Below, piece by piece: positions 8,771 through 19,121 of a stretch of 64,000 bases of DNA. A program made the translations under genes and the position numbers. Under the pieces are notes generated by a model, which saw only the letters and a program-made list of their open reading frames with translations, had not been told where the DNA came from and ran no database searches. The first letter of the stretch is position 1. Every line of letters starts with the position of its first letter. This stretch comes from Pseudomonas putida (GTDB lineage: Bacteria; Pseudomonadota; Gammaproteobacteria; Pseudomonadales; Pseudomonadaceae), in contig CP163498.1 of the NCBI GenBank assembly GCA_041071465.1, forward strand, positions 1,116,001 to 1,180,000, read 5' to 3'.

Positions 8771-9949
8771 TCACCGCTCGATCAGCGCAATGCGCTTGTT
8801 GTACCAGTTCATCAGCAGCGAAATGCTGATGCTGATGGCGAGATAGACACTCATGGTGATGGCGATCACCTCGATGGCCTGGCCGGTCTGGTTGAGCACG
8901 GTACCGGCGAACAGCGAGACCATTTCCGGGTAGCCGATACCGGCCGCCAGCGACGAGTTCTTCGCAAGGTTCAGGTACTGGCTGGTCAGCGGCGGAATGA
9001 TCACCCGCAGTGCCTGGGGGATGATCACCTTGCGCAGGGTCGGGCCCTCGCGCAGGCCGAGCGAACGGGCGGCTTCGGTCTGGCCATGGCTGACCGAACG
9101 GATGCCGGAACGCACGATTTCAGCGATGAAAGCTGCCGTATAAATAGTCAGCGCCAAGGTCAGCGCCAGCAGTTCGGGGATCAATACCCAGCCACCGACG
9201 AAGTTGAAGCCCTTCAGCTGCGGTACTTCCCAGGTCACCGGGCTGCCGAACAACAGCACGCTCAAGCCCGGGATGGCGATCAACAGCGCCAGCCCTGCCC
9301 AGAACTTGTGGAACGGCACGCCAGTCTCGTCAAAGCGTTTGTTGGCCATGCGCACCATCACGGCAATGGCCGCGATTGCCACCACCACGGCCACTGCAAA
9401 CGGCCAGAAACCATCGGCCATGGAGGCGCCCGGCATGTTCAGGCCACGGTTGCTGATGAAGAACATATCGTCGATGTTGATGCTGCCCCGTGGGCCTGGC
9501 AGGGTCAGGAACACGGCGAAATACCAGAACAGGATCTGCAACAGCGGCGGGATATTGCGGAAGGTTTCCACATACACGGTCGCCAGCTTGTTGATCATCC
9601 AGTTTGGCGACAGCCGCGCCACACCGATGATGAAGCCCAGGATCGTCGCCAGGATGACACCGATGAAGGTCACCAGCAGGGTATTGAGCAGGCCGATGAC
9701 GAACACCCGCGCATAGCTGTCGGATTCCACGTAGGGGATCAGGTGCTGGGCGATGCCGAAGCCGGCACTGCGGTCCAGAAAGTCGAAGCCCGACGTGATG
9801 CCTCGGTGCTGCAGGTTGGTTTGCGTGTTGTGGAACAGGTACCAGCCCAGACCGACCACGAAGACGATCGTGAGAATCTGGAACAGCCACGCGCGCACAC
9901 GCGGATCGTTAAGGGACAAGCCCTTGGGTGCGCCGATTTGATTTTGCAT
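8771..9949 (-). CDS. aapQ: general L-amino acid ABC transporter, permease AapQ
   Basis: This 392-residue integral membrane protein has an N-terminal helix (FQILTIVFVVGLGWYLF), a second segment FVIGLLNTLLVTFIGVIL, and the ATPase-contact loop AEIVRSGIRSVSHGQTEAARSL near residue 295. It is the partner of AapM in the heterodimeric channel. Like AapM it has an insertion between helices that makes it longer than standard PAAT permeases. It follows aapJ after a 67-base gap that holds a strong hairpin. Confidence 0.95.
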   Translation of the reverse strand: MQNQIGAPKGLSLNDPRVRAWLFQILTIVFVVGLGWYLFHNTQTNLQHRGITSGFDFLDRSAGFGIAQHLIPYVESDSYARVFVIGLLNTLLVTFIGVILATILGFIIGVARLSPNWMINKLATVYVETFRNIPPLLQILFWYFAVFLTLPGPRGSINIDDMFFISNRGLNMPGASMADGFWPFAVAVVVAIAAIAVMVRMANKRFDETGVPFHKFWAGLALLIAIPGLSVLLFGSPVTWEVPQLKGFNFVGGWVLIPELLALTLALTIYTAAFIAEIVRSGIRSVSHGQTEAARSLGLREGPTLRKVIIPQALRVIIPPLTSQYLNLAKNSSLAAGIGYPEMVSLFAGTVLNQTGQAIEVIAITMSVYLAISISISLLMNWYNKRIALIER

Positions 9950-9980
9950 GAAGTGCCCCGGACAGTAGGGATTCGAACAG

Positions 9981-10007
9981 CCTGCGGCGGCGGGATGCCG
10001 CCGCAGG
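9981..10007 (-). terminator. intercistronic hairpin between aapJ and aapQ
   Basis: A perfect 11-bp stem, CCTGCGGCGGC with GCCGCCGCAGG around GGGAT, lies between the aapJ stop and the aapQ start and has no T-run. Such hairpins after a binding-protein gene commonly stabilise its message or partly stop transcription, giving more binding protein than permease. Confidence 0.6.
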
Positions 10008-10016
10008 GTGCAACCA

Positions 10017-11045
10017 TCAGCGCACAGGTGGCGCGTACTGGATGCCGCCGTTGTTCCACAGGGCGTTCATGCCACGGTCGATCTTCAGGTCGGTGCTCTG
10101 GCCCAGGTTCTTCTCGAACACTTCGCCGTAGTTGCCGACTTGCTTGACGATCTGCACTACCCAGTCTTTGGGCAGTTTGAGGTCCTTGCCGTACTCGCCA
10201 TCCCCACCCAGCAGGCGGGCGACGTCCGGGTTCTTGGTGGCCTTGGCCTCAGCTTCGACGTTCTTCGAGGTGATGCCCGCCTCTTCGGCGTTGAGCATGG
10301 CGAACAGGGTCCATTTGACGATGCTGAACCACTCCTCGTCGCCCTTGCGCACTACCGGGCCCAATGGCTCCTTGGAGATGGTTTCCGGCAGCACCACGTA
10401 GTCGGTCGGTGCGGCCAGCTTGGAGCGCTGGGCGAACAACTGCGACTTGTCCGAAGTCAGCACGTCGCAACGGCCGGACTCCAGCGACTTGGCGCTTTCG
10501 TCGGACGTGTCGAAGGTGATCGGGGTGTACTTCAGGTTATTGGCGCGGAAGAAGTCCGATACGTTCAGCTCGGTGGTGGTACCGGCCTGGATGCAGATGG
10601 TCGCGCCATCGAGCTCCTTGGCGCTGGAAACACCCAGCTTCTTGTTGACCAGGAAGCCGACGCCGTCATAGTAGGTGACACCGGCGAACACCAGGCCCAT
10701 GCCCGCATCGCGCGAGCTGGTCCAGGTGGTGTTGCGCGACAGCACGTCGACTTCGCCCGATTGCAGGGCGGTGAAGCGTTCCTTGGCGTTGAGCTGGCTG
10801 AACTTGACCTTGGTGGCATCGCCAAACACGGCGGCGGCCACGGCACGGCAGACATCGGCGTCGATACCGACGATCTTGCCCTGTGCATCAGGTACCGAGA
10901 AGCCTGGAAGACCGTCGCTCACGCCACACTGGACGAAGCCCTTTTTCTTTACCGCATCGAGGGTGGCGCCGGCCTGGGCATTGCTCACGGCGCCCAGCGC
11001 GGCGGCAGCGGTCAGGACTGCCAGGGTGGTTTTCAACATCTTCAT
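10017..11045 (-). CDS. aapJ: general L-amino acid ABC transporter, periplasmic binding protein
   Basis: This 342-residue secreted protein has a clear Sec signal peptide (MKMLKTTLAVLTAAAALGAVSNAQA), here given in parts: basic MKMLK, a hydrophobic Ala/Leu core and an AQA cleavage site. The mature part is a family-3 solute-binding protein with GFSVPDAQGKIVGIDADVC and VLSRNTTWTSSRDA. It delivers L-amino acids to AapQMP. It is the first gene of the operon and is preceded by a sigma-54-type promoter, consistent with nitrogen or acidic amino-acid control. Confidence 0.95.
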   Translation of the reverse strand: MKMLKTTLAVLTAAAALGAVSNAQAGATLDAVKKKGFVQCGVSDGLPGFSVPDAQGKIVGIDADVCRAVAAAVFGDATKVKFSQLNAKERFTALQSGEVDVLSRNTTWTSSRDAGMGLVFAGVTYYDGVGFLVNKKLGVSSAKELDGATICIQAGTTTELNVSDFFRANNLKYTPITFDTSDESAKSLESGRCDVLTSDKSQLFAQRSKLAAPTDYVVLPETISKEPLGPVVRKGDEEWFSIVKWTLFAMLNAEEAGITSKNVEAEAKATKNPDVARLLGGDGEYGKDLKLPKDWVVQIVKQVGNYGEVFEKNLGQSTDLKIDRGMNALWNNGGIQYAPPVR

Positions 11046-11175
11046 TCACAACCTCCAAATCGCTCTTGTTGTATCGAGCCGGAATTGCACCGCACCCTTT
11101 TGAGGCGTATCCGACCCGTATTGGCTTGTTATTGGGTCAATTGGCGCAATGGACTGTTCTGTGACAGCCTTCGCG

Positions 11176-11234
11176 TGCAAAGGGTGTTACCGTCACGGCT
11201 TGCCCTTTGCATCACAGGTTGAATTGCAAAGGGC
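11176..11234. repeat. three TGCAAAGGG elements in the aapJ control region
   Basis: TGCAAAGGG occurs at 11176-11184, inverted (CCCTTTGCA) at 11203-11211, and again at 11226-11233 with a one-base shorter match (TGCAAAGGG reading from 11225). The first two form an inverted pair 18 bases apart. They may be regulator sites or degenerate copies of the -12 half of the promoter element next to them. Confidence 0.45.
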
Positions 11235-11240
11235 GTACCA
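11224..11240 (-). promoter_or_regulatory. sigma-54 (-24/-12) promoter for aapJ
   Basis: On the minus strand the sequence TGGTACGCCCTTTGCAA matches the RpoN consensus TGGCACG-N4-TTGCA with one change. The invariant GG and GC are ten bases apart. It would start transcription about 170 bases before aapJ. The plus-strand esterase promoter must share the remaining gap. Confidence 0.65.
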
Positions 11241-11350
11241 GATTCTTTGGCTGTAGCGTTTAAGCGCTCGTCAAGTAGGGAAAGTTGTATCGTTGCGACA
11301 TTCTTTTTCCGACAATCATTTTCCGTGCCTTCTTTTCACGCACGCCATAA

Positions 11351-12034
<684 letters not shown>

Positions 12035-12135
12035 GCCGCGACCGCCTGTAGTTGTAGGGCTATTCCACTACGCCGCGCCCGAATCTTGCATTACACTGCC
12101 CGGCGTACATTCCTTAACCAGTTGATGAGACGATC

Positions 12136-13604
12136 GTGCTCAAGGCACTCAAGAAAATATTCGGCAAGGGAGACGCCGCGCCACAGGCCGTCGCTCCTGC
12201 TGCCAGCGTGACGCCACCGGCGCCCACGCCCGCCAGCGAGCCCCGGCCCGCAGCCAAACCGGCCGCCCCGCGCGCCAACCCCACCCCCAAGGCTGAGCGG
12301 CCTGCCGCCGTTACGCCAGCGCCAGCAGCCGAGAAGCCGGCCAAGGACAAACCGCGTCGCGAGCGCAAGCCCAAACCGCAGGCCAGCCTATGGAAGCCCG
12401 AAGACTTCGTGGTCGAGCCGCAGGAAGGCAAAACCCGTTTCCACGACTTCAAGCTGTCCAACGAGCTGATGCACGCCATCCACGACCTGGGCTTCCCATA
12501 CTGCACGCCGATTCAGGCGCAGGTACTGGGTTACACCCTGCGTGGCCAGGACGCCATCGGCCGGGCCCAGACCGGTACCGGCAAGACCGCCGCATTCCTG
12601 ATCTCGATCATTTCCCAGTTGCAGCAAACGCCCCCGCCCAAGGAACGCTACATGGGCGAACCGCGCGCGCTGATCATCGCCCCTACCCGCGAGCTGGTGG
12701 TGCAGATCGCCAAGGACGCCGCGGCCCTGACCAAGTACACCGGCCTGAACGTGATGAGCTTCGTCGGTGGCATGGACTTCGACAAGCAGCTCAAGGCCCT
12801 GGAAGCGCGCCACTGCGATATCCTGGTGGCCACCCCGGGCCGCCTGCTGGACTTCAATCAGCGCGGCGAGGTGCACCTGGACATGGTCGAGGTGATGGTG
12901 CTGGACGAAGCCGACCGCATGCTCGACATGGGCTTCATCCCCAGGTTCGCCAGATCATTCGCCAGACGCCGCCGAAGAGCGAGCGCCAGACCCTGCTGTT
13001 CTCCGCCACCTTCACCGACGACGTGATGAACCTGGCCAAGCAGTGGACCACCAACCCGGCCATCGTCGAGATCGAACCGGAAAACGTCGCCAGCGAAACG
13101 GTCGAGCAGCATGTGTATGCCGTGGCCGGCAGCGACAAGTACAAGCTGCTGTACAACCTGGTGACCCAGAACAAGTGGGAACGGGTAATGGTGTTCGCCA
13201 ACCGCAAGGACGAAGTGCGGCGTATCGAAGAAAAGCTGGTGCGTGACGGCATCAATGCCGCCCAGCTGTCGGGCGACGTGCCGCAACACAAGCGCATCCG
13301 TACCCTGGAGAGCTTCCGTGAAGGGCGCATCACCGTGCTGGTGGCGACCGACGTGGCGGGGCGTGGTATTCACATCGATGGTATCAGCCATGTGATCAAC
13401 TTCACCCTGCCGGAAGACCCGGACGACTACGTGCACCGCATTGGCCGAACTGGCCGTGCGGGGAGCAGTGGTGTGTCGATCAGCTTTGCCGGTGAGGATG
13501 ATTCCTACCAGTTGCCGGCGATCGAAGAACTGCTGGGGCGCAAGATCAAGTGTGAAATGCCGCCGGATGAGCTGTTGAAGCCGGTGCCGCGCAAGCACCA
13601 CTGA
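12136..13604 (+). pseudogene. rhlB: ATP-dependent RNA helicase RhlB, one frameshift
   Basis: The gene starts at a GTG ([12 protein letters not shown]) and has a long Ala/Pro/Lys-rich N-terminal tail before the DEAD-box core. The first frame carries the Q-motif ([10 protein letters not shown]), [17 protein letters not shown] and [11 protein letters not shown]. After about 12939-12942 the protein continues in another frame with [33 protein letters not shown] and [10 protein letters not shown]. One missing C in a run of four Cs (expected five, coding for FIPQVRQII) explains the break. RhlB unwinds structured RNA, often with the degradosome. The gene is probably intact in the organism. Confidence 0.9.
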
Positions 13605-13626
13605 TTACCCGAAATGCTAACGCCGT

Positions 13627-13750
13627 CCCTGTAGGAGCGGCCTTGTGTCGCGAAAGGGCCGCGCAGCGGCCCCAAAGATTTCATCTTTAATGCAGCTATT
13701 GCCGGGGCCGCTTTGCGGCCCTTTCGCGACACAAGGCCGCTCCTACAGGG
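13627..13750. repeat. REPIN (two inverted P. putida REP sequences)
   Basis: A perfect 36-bp inverted repeat (13627-13662 with 13715-13750) starts CCCTGTAGGAGCGGCCTTGT and encloses 52 bases. It lies between the converging rhlB and moaE genes, where it can also act as a bidirectional terminator. Related copies occur at 23675, 37171 and, as other subtypes, at 50133 and 52183. Confidence 0.9.
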
Positions 13751-13767
13751 AATCGGTGCAACCTTGA

Positions 13768-14214
13768 CTACCAGCGCCCCGCCGCATCCTGGTCACTCTG
13801 CTTCCCTTCCACCCACCGCGGCCCTTCCTCGGTATTCTCCTTCTTCCAGAACGGCGCCCGGGTCTTCAGGTAGTCCATGATGAAGTTGCAGGCGTCGAAC
13901 GCTGCCTGCCGATGGGCACTGGCCACACCGACGAACACGATCGGCTCACCCGGCTCCAGCGCACCGATGCGGTGCAGCACTTCCACCTTCAGCAGTGGCC
14001 AGCGCTGCTCGGCCTCGACCACGATCTTGGCCAAGGCCTTCTCGGTCATGCCGGGATAGTGTTCAAGGAACATCCCCGCCACTTCACGGCCATCGTTGAA
14101 ATCCCGCACATAGCCGACAAAACCGACCACCGCGCCCACGCCGACGTTGGCCGCATGCATGGCATTGACCTCGGCCCCCGGGTCGAACGCGCCTTGCTGC
14201 ACTCGCACTGCCAT
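13768..14214 (-). CDS. moaE: molybdopterin synthase catalytic subunit MoaE
   Basis: This 148-residue protein is the large subunit of molybdopterin synthase. It shows GAVVGFVGYVRDFNDG, LEHYPGMTEKAL, HRIGALEPGEPIVFVGVASAHR and the C-terminal KTRAPFWKKE with the active-site lysines. With MoaD it converts precursor Z (cPMP) to molybdopterin by adding two sulfurs. It is the last gene of moaC-moaD-moaE, starting two bases after moaD. The REPIN follows its stop. Confidence 0.95.
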   Translation of the reverse strand: MAVRVQQGAFDPGAEVNAMHAANVGVGAVVGFVGYVRDFNDGREVAGMFLEHYPGMTEKALAKIVVEAEQRWPLLKVEVLHRIGALEPGEPIVFVGVASAHRQAAFDACNFIMDYLKTRAPFWKKENTEEGPRWVEGKQSDQDAAGRW

Positions 14215-14216
14215 GT

Positions 14217-14462
14217 TCAGCCTCCGGTCACCGGCGGGAAAAACGCCACTTCATCACCCTCTGCCAGCGGCTCGTCGAGTTTGCACAGTTCTTCGTTACG
14301 CGCGCACATCAGGTTCTGCTCGGCCAGCACCGCATATTGCCCGCCCTTGGCCACCAGGACCTGGCGGACATCGTCCAGCACCTTGAACGCGCCCTCTACA
14401 TGCTCGGCATCCACGCCCAGCAGCTCGCGGTAACGGGCAAAATAACTCACCTTGACCTTCAT
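14217..14462 (-). CDS. moaD: molybdopterin synthase sulfur carrier subunit MoaD
   Basis: This 81-residue ubiquitin-fold protein begins [16 protein letters not shown] and ends VAFFPPVTGG. The C-terminal Gly-Gly is adenylated by MoeB and converted to the thiocarboxylate that donates sulfur to MoaE. The longer frame to 14555 overlaps moaC and is not used. The start codon shares one base with the moaC stop (TGATG), which indicates translational coupling. Confidence 0.95.
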   Translation of the reverse strand: MKVKVSYFARYRELLGVDAEHVEGAFKVLDDVRQVLVAKGGQYAVLAEQNLMCARNEELCKLDEPLAEGDEVAFFPPVTGG

Positions 14463-14932
14463 CACGCTTGCACCTTGTAGTGGCCGCTCTTGCCGCCGAG
14501 CTTTTCCAGCAGGCGCACCTGCTCGATGACCATGCCCTTGTCCACGGCCTTGCACATGTCATAGATCGTCAGCGCAGCAACGCTGGCGGCGGTCAGCGCC
14601 TCCATCTCGACACCGGTCTGCCCGGCCAGCTTGCAGCGGGCAACGATACGCACGGCGTCCTGCCCTTCGGCACTGAGTTCGACCTTGACGCTGGTCAGCA
14701 TCAGCGGGTGGCACAGCGGGATCAAATCGCTGGTCTTCTTCGCCGCCTGGATCCCGGCAATGCGCGCCACGGCGAACACGTCGCCTTTGGGGTGTTCACC
14801 GTCGACGATCATCTGCAACGTCTGCGGCAACATGCGCACCCGCGCCTCGGCGGTGGCCTCGCGCTCGGTCACGGCCTTTTCAGTGACGTCGACCATGTTG
14901 GCCCGCCCCTGGGAATCAAGATGTGTCAGCAC
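14462..14932 (-). CDS. moaC: cyclic pyranopterin monophosphate synthase MoaC
   Basis: This 156-residue protein catalyses the second half of the GTP to cPMP conversion in molybdenum cofactor synthesis. Conserved stretches are [61 protein letters not shown] and KAVDKGM. I start it at a GTG ([12 protein letters not shown]) because AGGAG lies eight bases upstream and this matches the family N-terminus; the open frame runs on to 15085. It heads the moaCDE operon. Confidence 0.95.
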   Translation of the reverse strand: MLTHLDSQGRANMVDVTEKAVTEREATAEARVRMLPQTLQMIVDGEHPKGDVFAVARIAGIQAAKKTSDLIPLCHPLMLTSVKVELSAEGQDAVRIVARCKLAGQTGVEMEALTAASVAALTIYDMCKAVDKGMVIEQVRLLEKLGGKSGHYKVQA

Positions 14933-15008
14933 TGCTCTGCTCCTGTGAAGGGAACAGCCAGTGTAAACCCGTGGGTCAGGTTTGAGCAGAGGGTTTGACC
15001 GCGAAGAG

Positions 15009-15030
15009 GCCGGGCGGCGAACCGCCCGGC
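15009..15030 (-). terminator. hairpin after the phoH-like gene
   Basis: GCCGGGCGG and CCGCCCGGC pair perfectly around CGAA, nine bases past the phoH stop. It lacks a T-run and lies between phoH and the moaC promoter. Confidence 0.55.
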
Positions 15031-15038
15031 GGCAAGGG

Positions 15039-16433
15039 TTACAGATGCGACTCGGCGTACTCGGCCAGCACCGAGCGTGGCACACCCTGCAGGGTGATGT
15101 GCACGCCGTGGGGGAAGTCCTTGAAACGCTCGGTCAGGTAGGTCAGGCCCGAGCTGGTCGCGGACAGGTAGGGGGTGTCGATCTGCGCCAGGTTGCCCAG
15201 GCAGACCACCTTGGAACCGGAGCCGGCACGGGTAATGATGGTTTTCATCTGGTGCGGCGTCAGGTTCTGGCACTCGTCGATCAGGATCAGGCTTTGCTGG
15301 AAGCTGCGGCCACGGATGTAGTTCAGCGACTTGAACTGCAACGGCACGCGTTCGAGGATGTACTCGACGCTGCCATGGGTACTTTCGTCATCCATGTGCA
15401 AGGCTTCGAGGTTGTCGGTGATGGCGCCCAGCCACGGCTCCATTTTCTCCGCTTCGGTACCCGGCAGGAAGCCGATCTCCTGGTCCAGCCCCTGCACGCT
15501 GCGGGTGGCGATGATGCGCCGGTAGCGCTTGCTGACCATGGTCTGCTCGATGGCCGCAGCCAGGGCCAGGATGGTCTTGCCAGAGCCTGCGGCGCCGGTC
15601 AGGTTGACCAGGTGGATGTCCGGGTCGAGCAAGGCGAACAGCGCCAGGCTTTGGTGGATGTCGCGTGGTTTCAGGCCCCAGGCTTCCTGGTGCAGCAGCG
15701 GTTCCTGGTGCAAGTCGAGCAGCAGCAGTTCGTCGTTGCGGATGCCCTTGATCCAGCCGACGAAGCCCTGCTCATCGATGATGAACTCGTTGATATGCAC
15801 GGCTGGCAAGTTGTCGATCATCTGCACCCGATGCCAGGTACGGCCACGCTCCTGGCGGGTATCGACCTTGCTGACGCGGTCCCAGAACGAGCCGGTGACC
15901 GAGTGGTAACCCTTGGACAGCAAGGACACGTCATCGACCAACTGGTCGGTGCTGTAGTCCTCGGCCGCAATGCCACAGGCGCGCGCCTTCAGGCGCATGT
16001 TGATGTCTTTGGTGACCAGCACCACGTCCAAGTCGGTGCGCCGGCTGCGTACGTCGAGCAGGGTGTTGATGATGATGTTGTCGTTGAGGTTTTCCGGCAG
16101 CAACTTGCTGGGCTCGTTGCGCGGGCTCATCAGGATCGACAGGAAGCCCTTGGGCCCGCTTTTGTTGCGTTGGATCGGCACGCCCTGCTCGACATCGCTG
16201 GGCGAAGCGTCACCAAGGGTCTGGTCGATCAGGCGGATGGCCTGCCGGCATTCGGCGGCGATGGTCTGTTTACCGGTCTTGAGCTTGTCGAGTTCCTCCA
16301 GCACCGTCATCGGAATGGCGACATGGTGCTCCTCGAAGTTCAGTAACGCGTTGGGGTCGTGAATCAGGACGTTGGTATCGAGCACATAGAGGATTGGCTT
16401 GCTGGAGGAAGGGTTGCGTCCTTGGTCATCCAT
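15039..16433 (-). CDS. PhoH family protein with N-terminal PIN domain (PhoH2/YlaK type)
   Basis: This 464-residue protein joins a PIN ribonuclease domain (residues about 14-150, beginning [18 protein letters not shown] with acidic catalytic residues) to a PhoH-type ATPase. The ATPase has Walker [17 protein letters not shown] near residue 265 and Walker [13 protein letters not shown]. Such PhoH2-like proteins have been shown in other bacteria to be ATP-dependent RNA helicase/RNases. There is no antitoxin gene beside it. The 281 bases upstream (16434-16714) contain no gene and should hold its promoter. Confidence 0.9.
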   Translation of the reverse strand: MDDQGRNPSSSKPILYVLDTNVLIHDPNALLNFEEHHVAIPMTVLEELDKLKTGKQTIAAECRQAIRLIDQTLGDASPSDVEQGVPIQRNKSGPKGFLSILMSPRNEPSKLLPENLNDNIIINTLLDVRSRRTDLDVVLVTKDINMRLKARACGIAAEDYSTDQLVDDVSLLSKGYHSVTGSFWDRVSKVDTRQERGRTWHRVQMIDNLPAVHINEFIIDEQGFVGWIKGIRNDELLLLDLHQEPLLHQEAWGLKPRDIHQSLALFALLDPDIHLVNLTGAAGSGKTILALAAAIEQTMVSKRYRRIIATRSVQGLDQEIGFLPGTEAEKMEPWLGAITDNLEALHMDDESTHGSVEYILERVPLQFKSLNYIRGRSFQQSLILIDECQNLTPHQMKTIITRAGSGSKVVCLGNLAQIDTPYLSATSSGLTYLTERFKDFPHGVHITLQGVPRSVLAEYAESHL

Positions 16434-16714
16434 ACTCGGTCACCTTATGTCGAAGCCATACGGCGCGGTCTGTTGCGCCGCAAAGTGACTGCCGCTGTTC
16501 CCGTATCCGCGTTGTTACGGGCGGGAAGCGAACCTGGCAAGGTGGGCCTGGATGACGCCACCTGTGCTGCAGGAATCGGCTGTCTGGTTTCTTCATACCG
16601 CAAAAACCATGACCAAAAAAAGCATTTTTACGTGTTTTTGAACTTTATTTTTCTGATTGACGAAGCCCTCTTGGCGGCAGGGCCAGAGGGGTCTACGCTC
16701 AGAAGTCATACCCT

Positions 16715-17842
16715 CTATTCGCTATATCCATATTCTCGGCAACTCTCCCAGCCAATCCCGCTCTGGGCGGTATTGCGCAGCACCCATTCCACCGCCGGCT
16801 GCGCCTTGGGCAGGCTGTCATGGAACTGGATCACGCCCTTGCGCCACAGCAGCATCAGGGTCAGTACACGCTGCGCCGACGCCTCTGCGCTCAGTGCGCC
16901 GTCATCCTGGGCATCGATATCCCATAACGATACCCGCAGCTGTTGGCTGGCCATGAACGCCTCGCCGTCGGCCCGGCGCTGGCCATAAGGCGGGCGGAAC
17001 AGCGGCACATACTGTTCCGGCAAGTCGGCCTGCACCCGCGCCTGGCTGCGCCGCAGCGAATCCTGCCAGTCGGTCCACTGCGCATGGGAGCGGTACTCCC
17101 AACCCTGGATGCCCACGCACTGGCCGCCATAGAGCCGGCGCAAGGCGTTCGCAGCCCCGCCATCCCGGCGTTGCTGCAGACGGTTGCCGAGCACGAAGAA
17201 CGTGCCTTCGAGCTTCTGCCGGCGCAAGTAATCGGTGAGTAAATCGGTACTGCCACTCTCAGGCCCGGGCCCGCCGACGAAGGTCAGCAGGAACATACGG
17301 TCGTTCAATTCGTCGCCATTGCGCTCGCGCGAAGACAACCGTTCGATTTCGCTACTGGTCTGCGGCAACAACGCCGCCTTGCGCAGCTGCTCGTCCAGAT
17401 AGCGCACATGAAACTGATGGCTTGGCTCGACCCAGCCGGTATAGAACGTGCCGACATCAGCAGCGAACGTGGCTGCCTGCGTGCGCAACTCCGCCATCGA
17501 CGTAACCGGGTAGCAGAACGACGCGTCCTGCTCGCAACTGCGCTGCGCCTGTTGATAACCAGCCCACAACCGCTGCCACATACGTGCCCGCACCTGGCGC
17601 ACCTTCTGCAGGTTGATCTGCCGCAGCCCCAGCCTCGCCGCCAGCGCCGAGTCATCCAGCAACTCGCTTTCGTGCAGCACCTGGGCGAACGAAAGAATTT
17701 CCGCCCGCGAGGCCACGTCGAACAGCGCCGGGCTGTTCAGTTGCTCGGGCCACAGGCTGCGGTCCAGGCTGACCTGGGGTGAAGGGGCGGCTTGCACGGC
17801 CAGGCTCAGCAGAGCGGCCAGCAAGGCAAAGGCAGTGCGCAC
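16715..17842 (-). CDS. secreted NodB/polysaccharide deacetylase-like protein with degenerate motif 1
   Basis: This protein of about 375 residues has a signal peptide (VRTAFALLAALLSLAVQA), an alpha-helical region of about 150 residues, and a C-terminal NodB-like domain. The NodB TFDDGP motif reads LTFVGGPGPES here, so both the catalytic-base and metal-binding Asp are replaced. The second motif keeps only one His (EYRSHAQWTDW). Later motifs are retained: RPPYGQRR, LWDIDAQDD and GVIQFHDS. The GTG at 17842 is chosen because GGAG precedes it and the signal peptide begins there. Deacetylase activity is therefore doubtful; it may bind a glycan. Its neighbours are yaaA (divergent) and phoH. Confidence 0.82.
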   Translation of the reverse strand: MRTAFALLAALLSLAVQAAPSPQVSLDRSLWPEQLNSPALFDVASRAEILSFAQVLHESELLDDSALAARLGLRQINLQKVRQVRARMWQRLWAGYQQAQRSCEQDASFCYPVTSMAELRTQAATFAADVGTFYTGWVEPSHQFHVRYLDEQLRKAALLPQTSSEIERLSSRERNGDELNDRMFLLTFVGGPGPESGSTDLLTDYLRRQKLEGTFFVLGNRLQQRRDGGAANALRRLYGGQCVGIQGWEYRSHAQWTDWQDSLRRSQARVQADLPEQYVPLFRPPYGQRRADGEAFMASQQLRVSLWDIDAQDDGALSAEASAQRVLTLMLLWRKGVIQFHDSLPKAQPAVEWVLRNTAQSGIGWESCREYGYSE

Positions 17843-17979
17843 GGTCGAAGGCTCCGCAACGGCAAAACGCGAACTATAGCGCCTGCATCGGCCATGGTCT
17901 GTGACTATCGTCGCCATAGTTTGGACTTGCACCGCCCAGCCCGTAGAATCCTCGGCCAACGATGCCAGGAGCCGACCCG

Positions 17980-18759
17980 ATGCTGACGGTGATTTCCCCC
18001 GCCAAGACCCTCGACTACGACACCCCGCCAGTAACCGAGCGTTTCACCCTGCCCCAGTACCTGGATGACTCCCAGGCGCTGATCCAGCAGCTGCGCGAAC
18101 TGTCGCCAGCGCAGATCAGCGAACTGATGCACCTGTCCGACAAGCTCGCGGGCCTGAATGCCGCTCGTTTCGGCAGCTGGACCCCAGACTTCACCCCCGC
18201 CAATGCCAAACAGGCGCTGCTGGCGTTCAAGGGTGACGTGTACACCGGCCTCGACGCCGAAAGCCTGGCTGAAGACGACTTCAGTTACGCACAAGACCAC
18301 CTGCGCATGCTTTCTGGCCTGTACGGCCTGCTGCGCCCGCTGGACCTGATGCAGCCCTACCGCCTGGAAATGGGCACCAAGCTGGCCAACGCACGCGGCA
18401 AGGACCTGTACGCCTTCTGGGGCACACGCATCAGCGAATGGCTGAACGAGGCCCTGGCCGAACAGGGTGATGACGTGCTGCTGAACCTGGCCAGCAATGA
18501 GTACTTCAGCGCGGTGAAACGCAGCGCGCTGAAGGCCCGGGTGATCAATGTCGATTTCAAGGACCTGAAGAACGGCCAGTACAAGATCATCAGCTTCTAC
18601 GCCAAGAAAGCCCGCGGCATGATGAGCCGCTTCGTCATCCAGCAGCGCATCAGCGACCCAGAGCAGCTCAAGCAGTTCGATGTGCAGGGCTATTACTACA
18701 GTGCCGAGCAGTCCAAGCCGGACCATCTGGTGTTCCTGCGCGATCACCCTGCCGATTAA
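17980..18759 (+). CDS. yaaA: peroxide stress protein YaaA
   Basis: This 259-residue cytosolic protein of the UPF0246/DUF328 family starts [14 protein letters not shown] (ATG at 17980, AGGAG upstream). It shows [55 protein letters not shown] and [10 protein letters not shown]. In E. coli YaaA lowers free iron and protects against peroxide damage and is under OxyR control; the fold binds DNA. No OxyR site is obvious here. A REP-like hairpin follows the stop. Confidence 0.95.
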   Translation: MLTVISPAKTLDYDTPPVTERFTLPQYLDDSQALIQQLRELSPAQISELMHLSDKLAGLNAARFGSWTPDFTPANAKQALLAFKGDVYTGLDAESLAEDDFSYAQDHLRMLSGLYGLLRPLDLMQPYRLEMGTKLANARGKDLYAFWGTRISEWLNEALAEQGDDVLLNLASNEYFSAVKRSALKARVINVDFKDLKNGQYKIISFYAKKARGMMSRFVIQQRISDPEQLKQFDVQGYYYSAEQSKPDHLVFLRDHPAD

Positions 18760-18768
18760 GCCTGCAAA

Positions 18769-18799
18769 GCCCTCTTCGCGGGCGTGTCCGCGAAGGGGC
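18769..18799 (+). terminator. REP-like hairpin after yaaA
   Basis: CCCTCTTCGCGG and CCGCGAAGGGG pair around GCGTGT. The same element (TTCGCGGGCGTGCCCGCGAA type) occurs at 42506-42553. It probably ends yaaA transcription. Confidence 0.6.
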
Positions 18800-19093
18800 C
18801 ATCAGCCAAGCCCCATCCCCTCCGCCCTGCAACAGGGCACGATGCAAATCGCCATCACGCCATAAATCAGGCGCCAACAAATCGACACGCCTACCTTTAT
18901 CGCCAAACGCCATAAGACCGTTCATACCTTTTTTGACGAATTTTGAAAAATATTTTCCGATACTGGCATAAAAACATCTCGTAACAGTTACACCCTTGAT
19001 ACACGGGGGTGAAACACCGCGTGCTATCAAATTGAAACTGCCTACAACTGAATAAATATTTAGAAATCTTTCATCCGAGCGAAACCGGCTCAG

Positions 19094-19121
19094 GAACTTC
19101 TGCTAGGAGCAATCGCTCATA
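19094..19121 (+). promoter_or_regulatory. AlgU (sigma-22/RpoE-type) promoter of the alginate operon
   Basis: GAACTT at 19094-19099 is followed after 17 bases by TCATA at 19117-19121. This matches the AlgU consensus GAACTT-N16/17-TCTGA, as seen before algD in other pseudomonads. It predicts a start near 19127. Confidence 0.8.

Noticed and set aside
7471..10147. Overlapping long plus-strand frames opposite the aap permeases
   Set aside because: Their products are His/Gln/Arg-rich and mirror the AapM/AapQ codons; not real genes.
16359..16988. 209-codon plus-strand frame over the phoH promoter and the deacetylase-like gene
   Set aside because: It overlaps two supported minus-strand genes and has no recognisable content.
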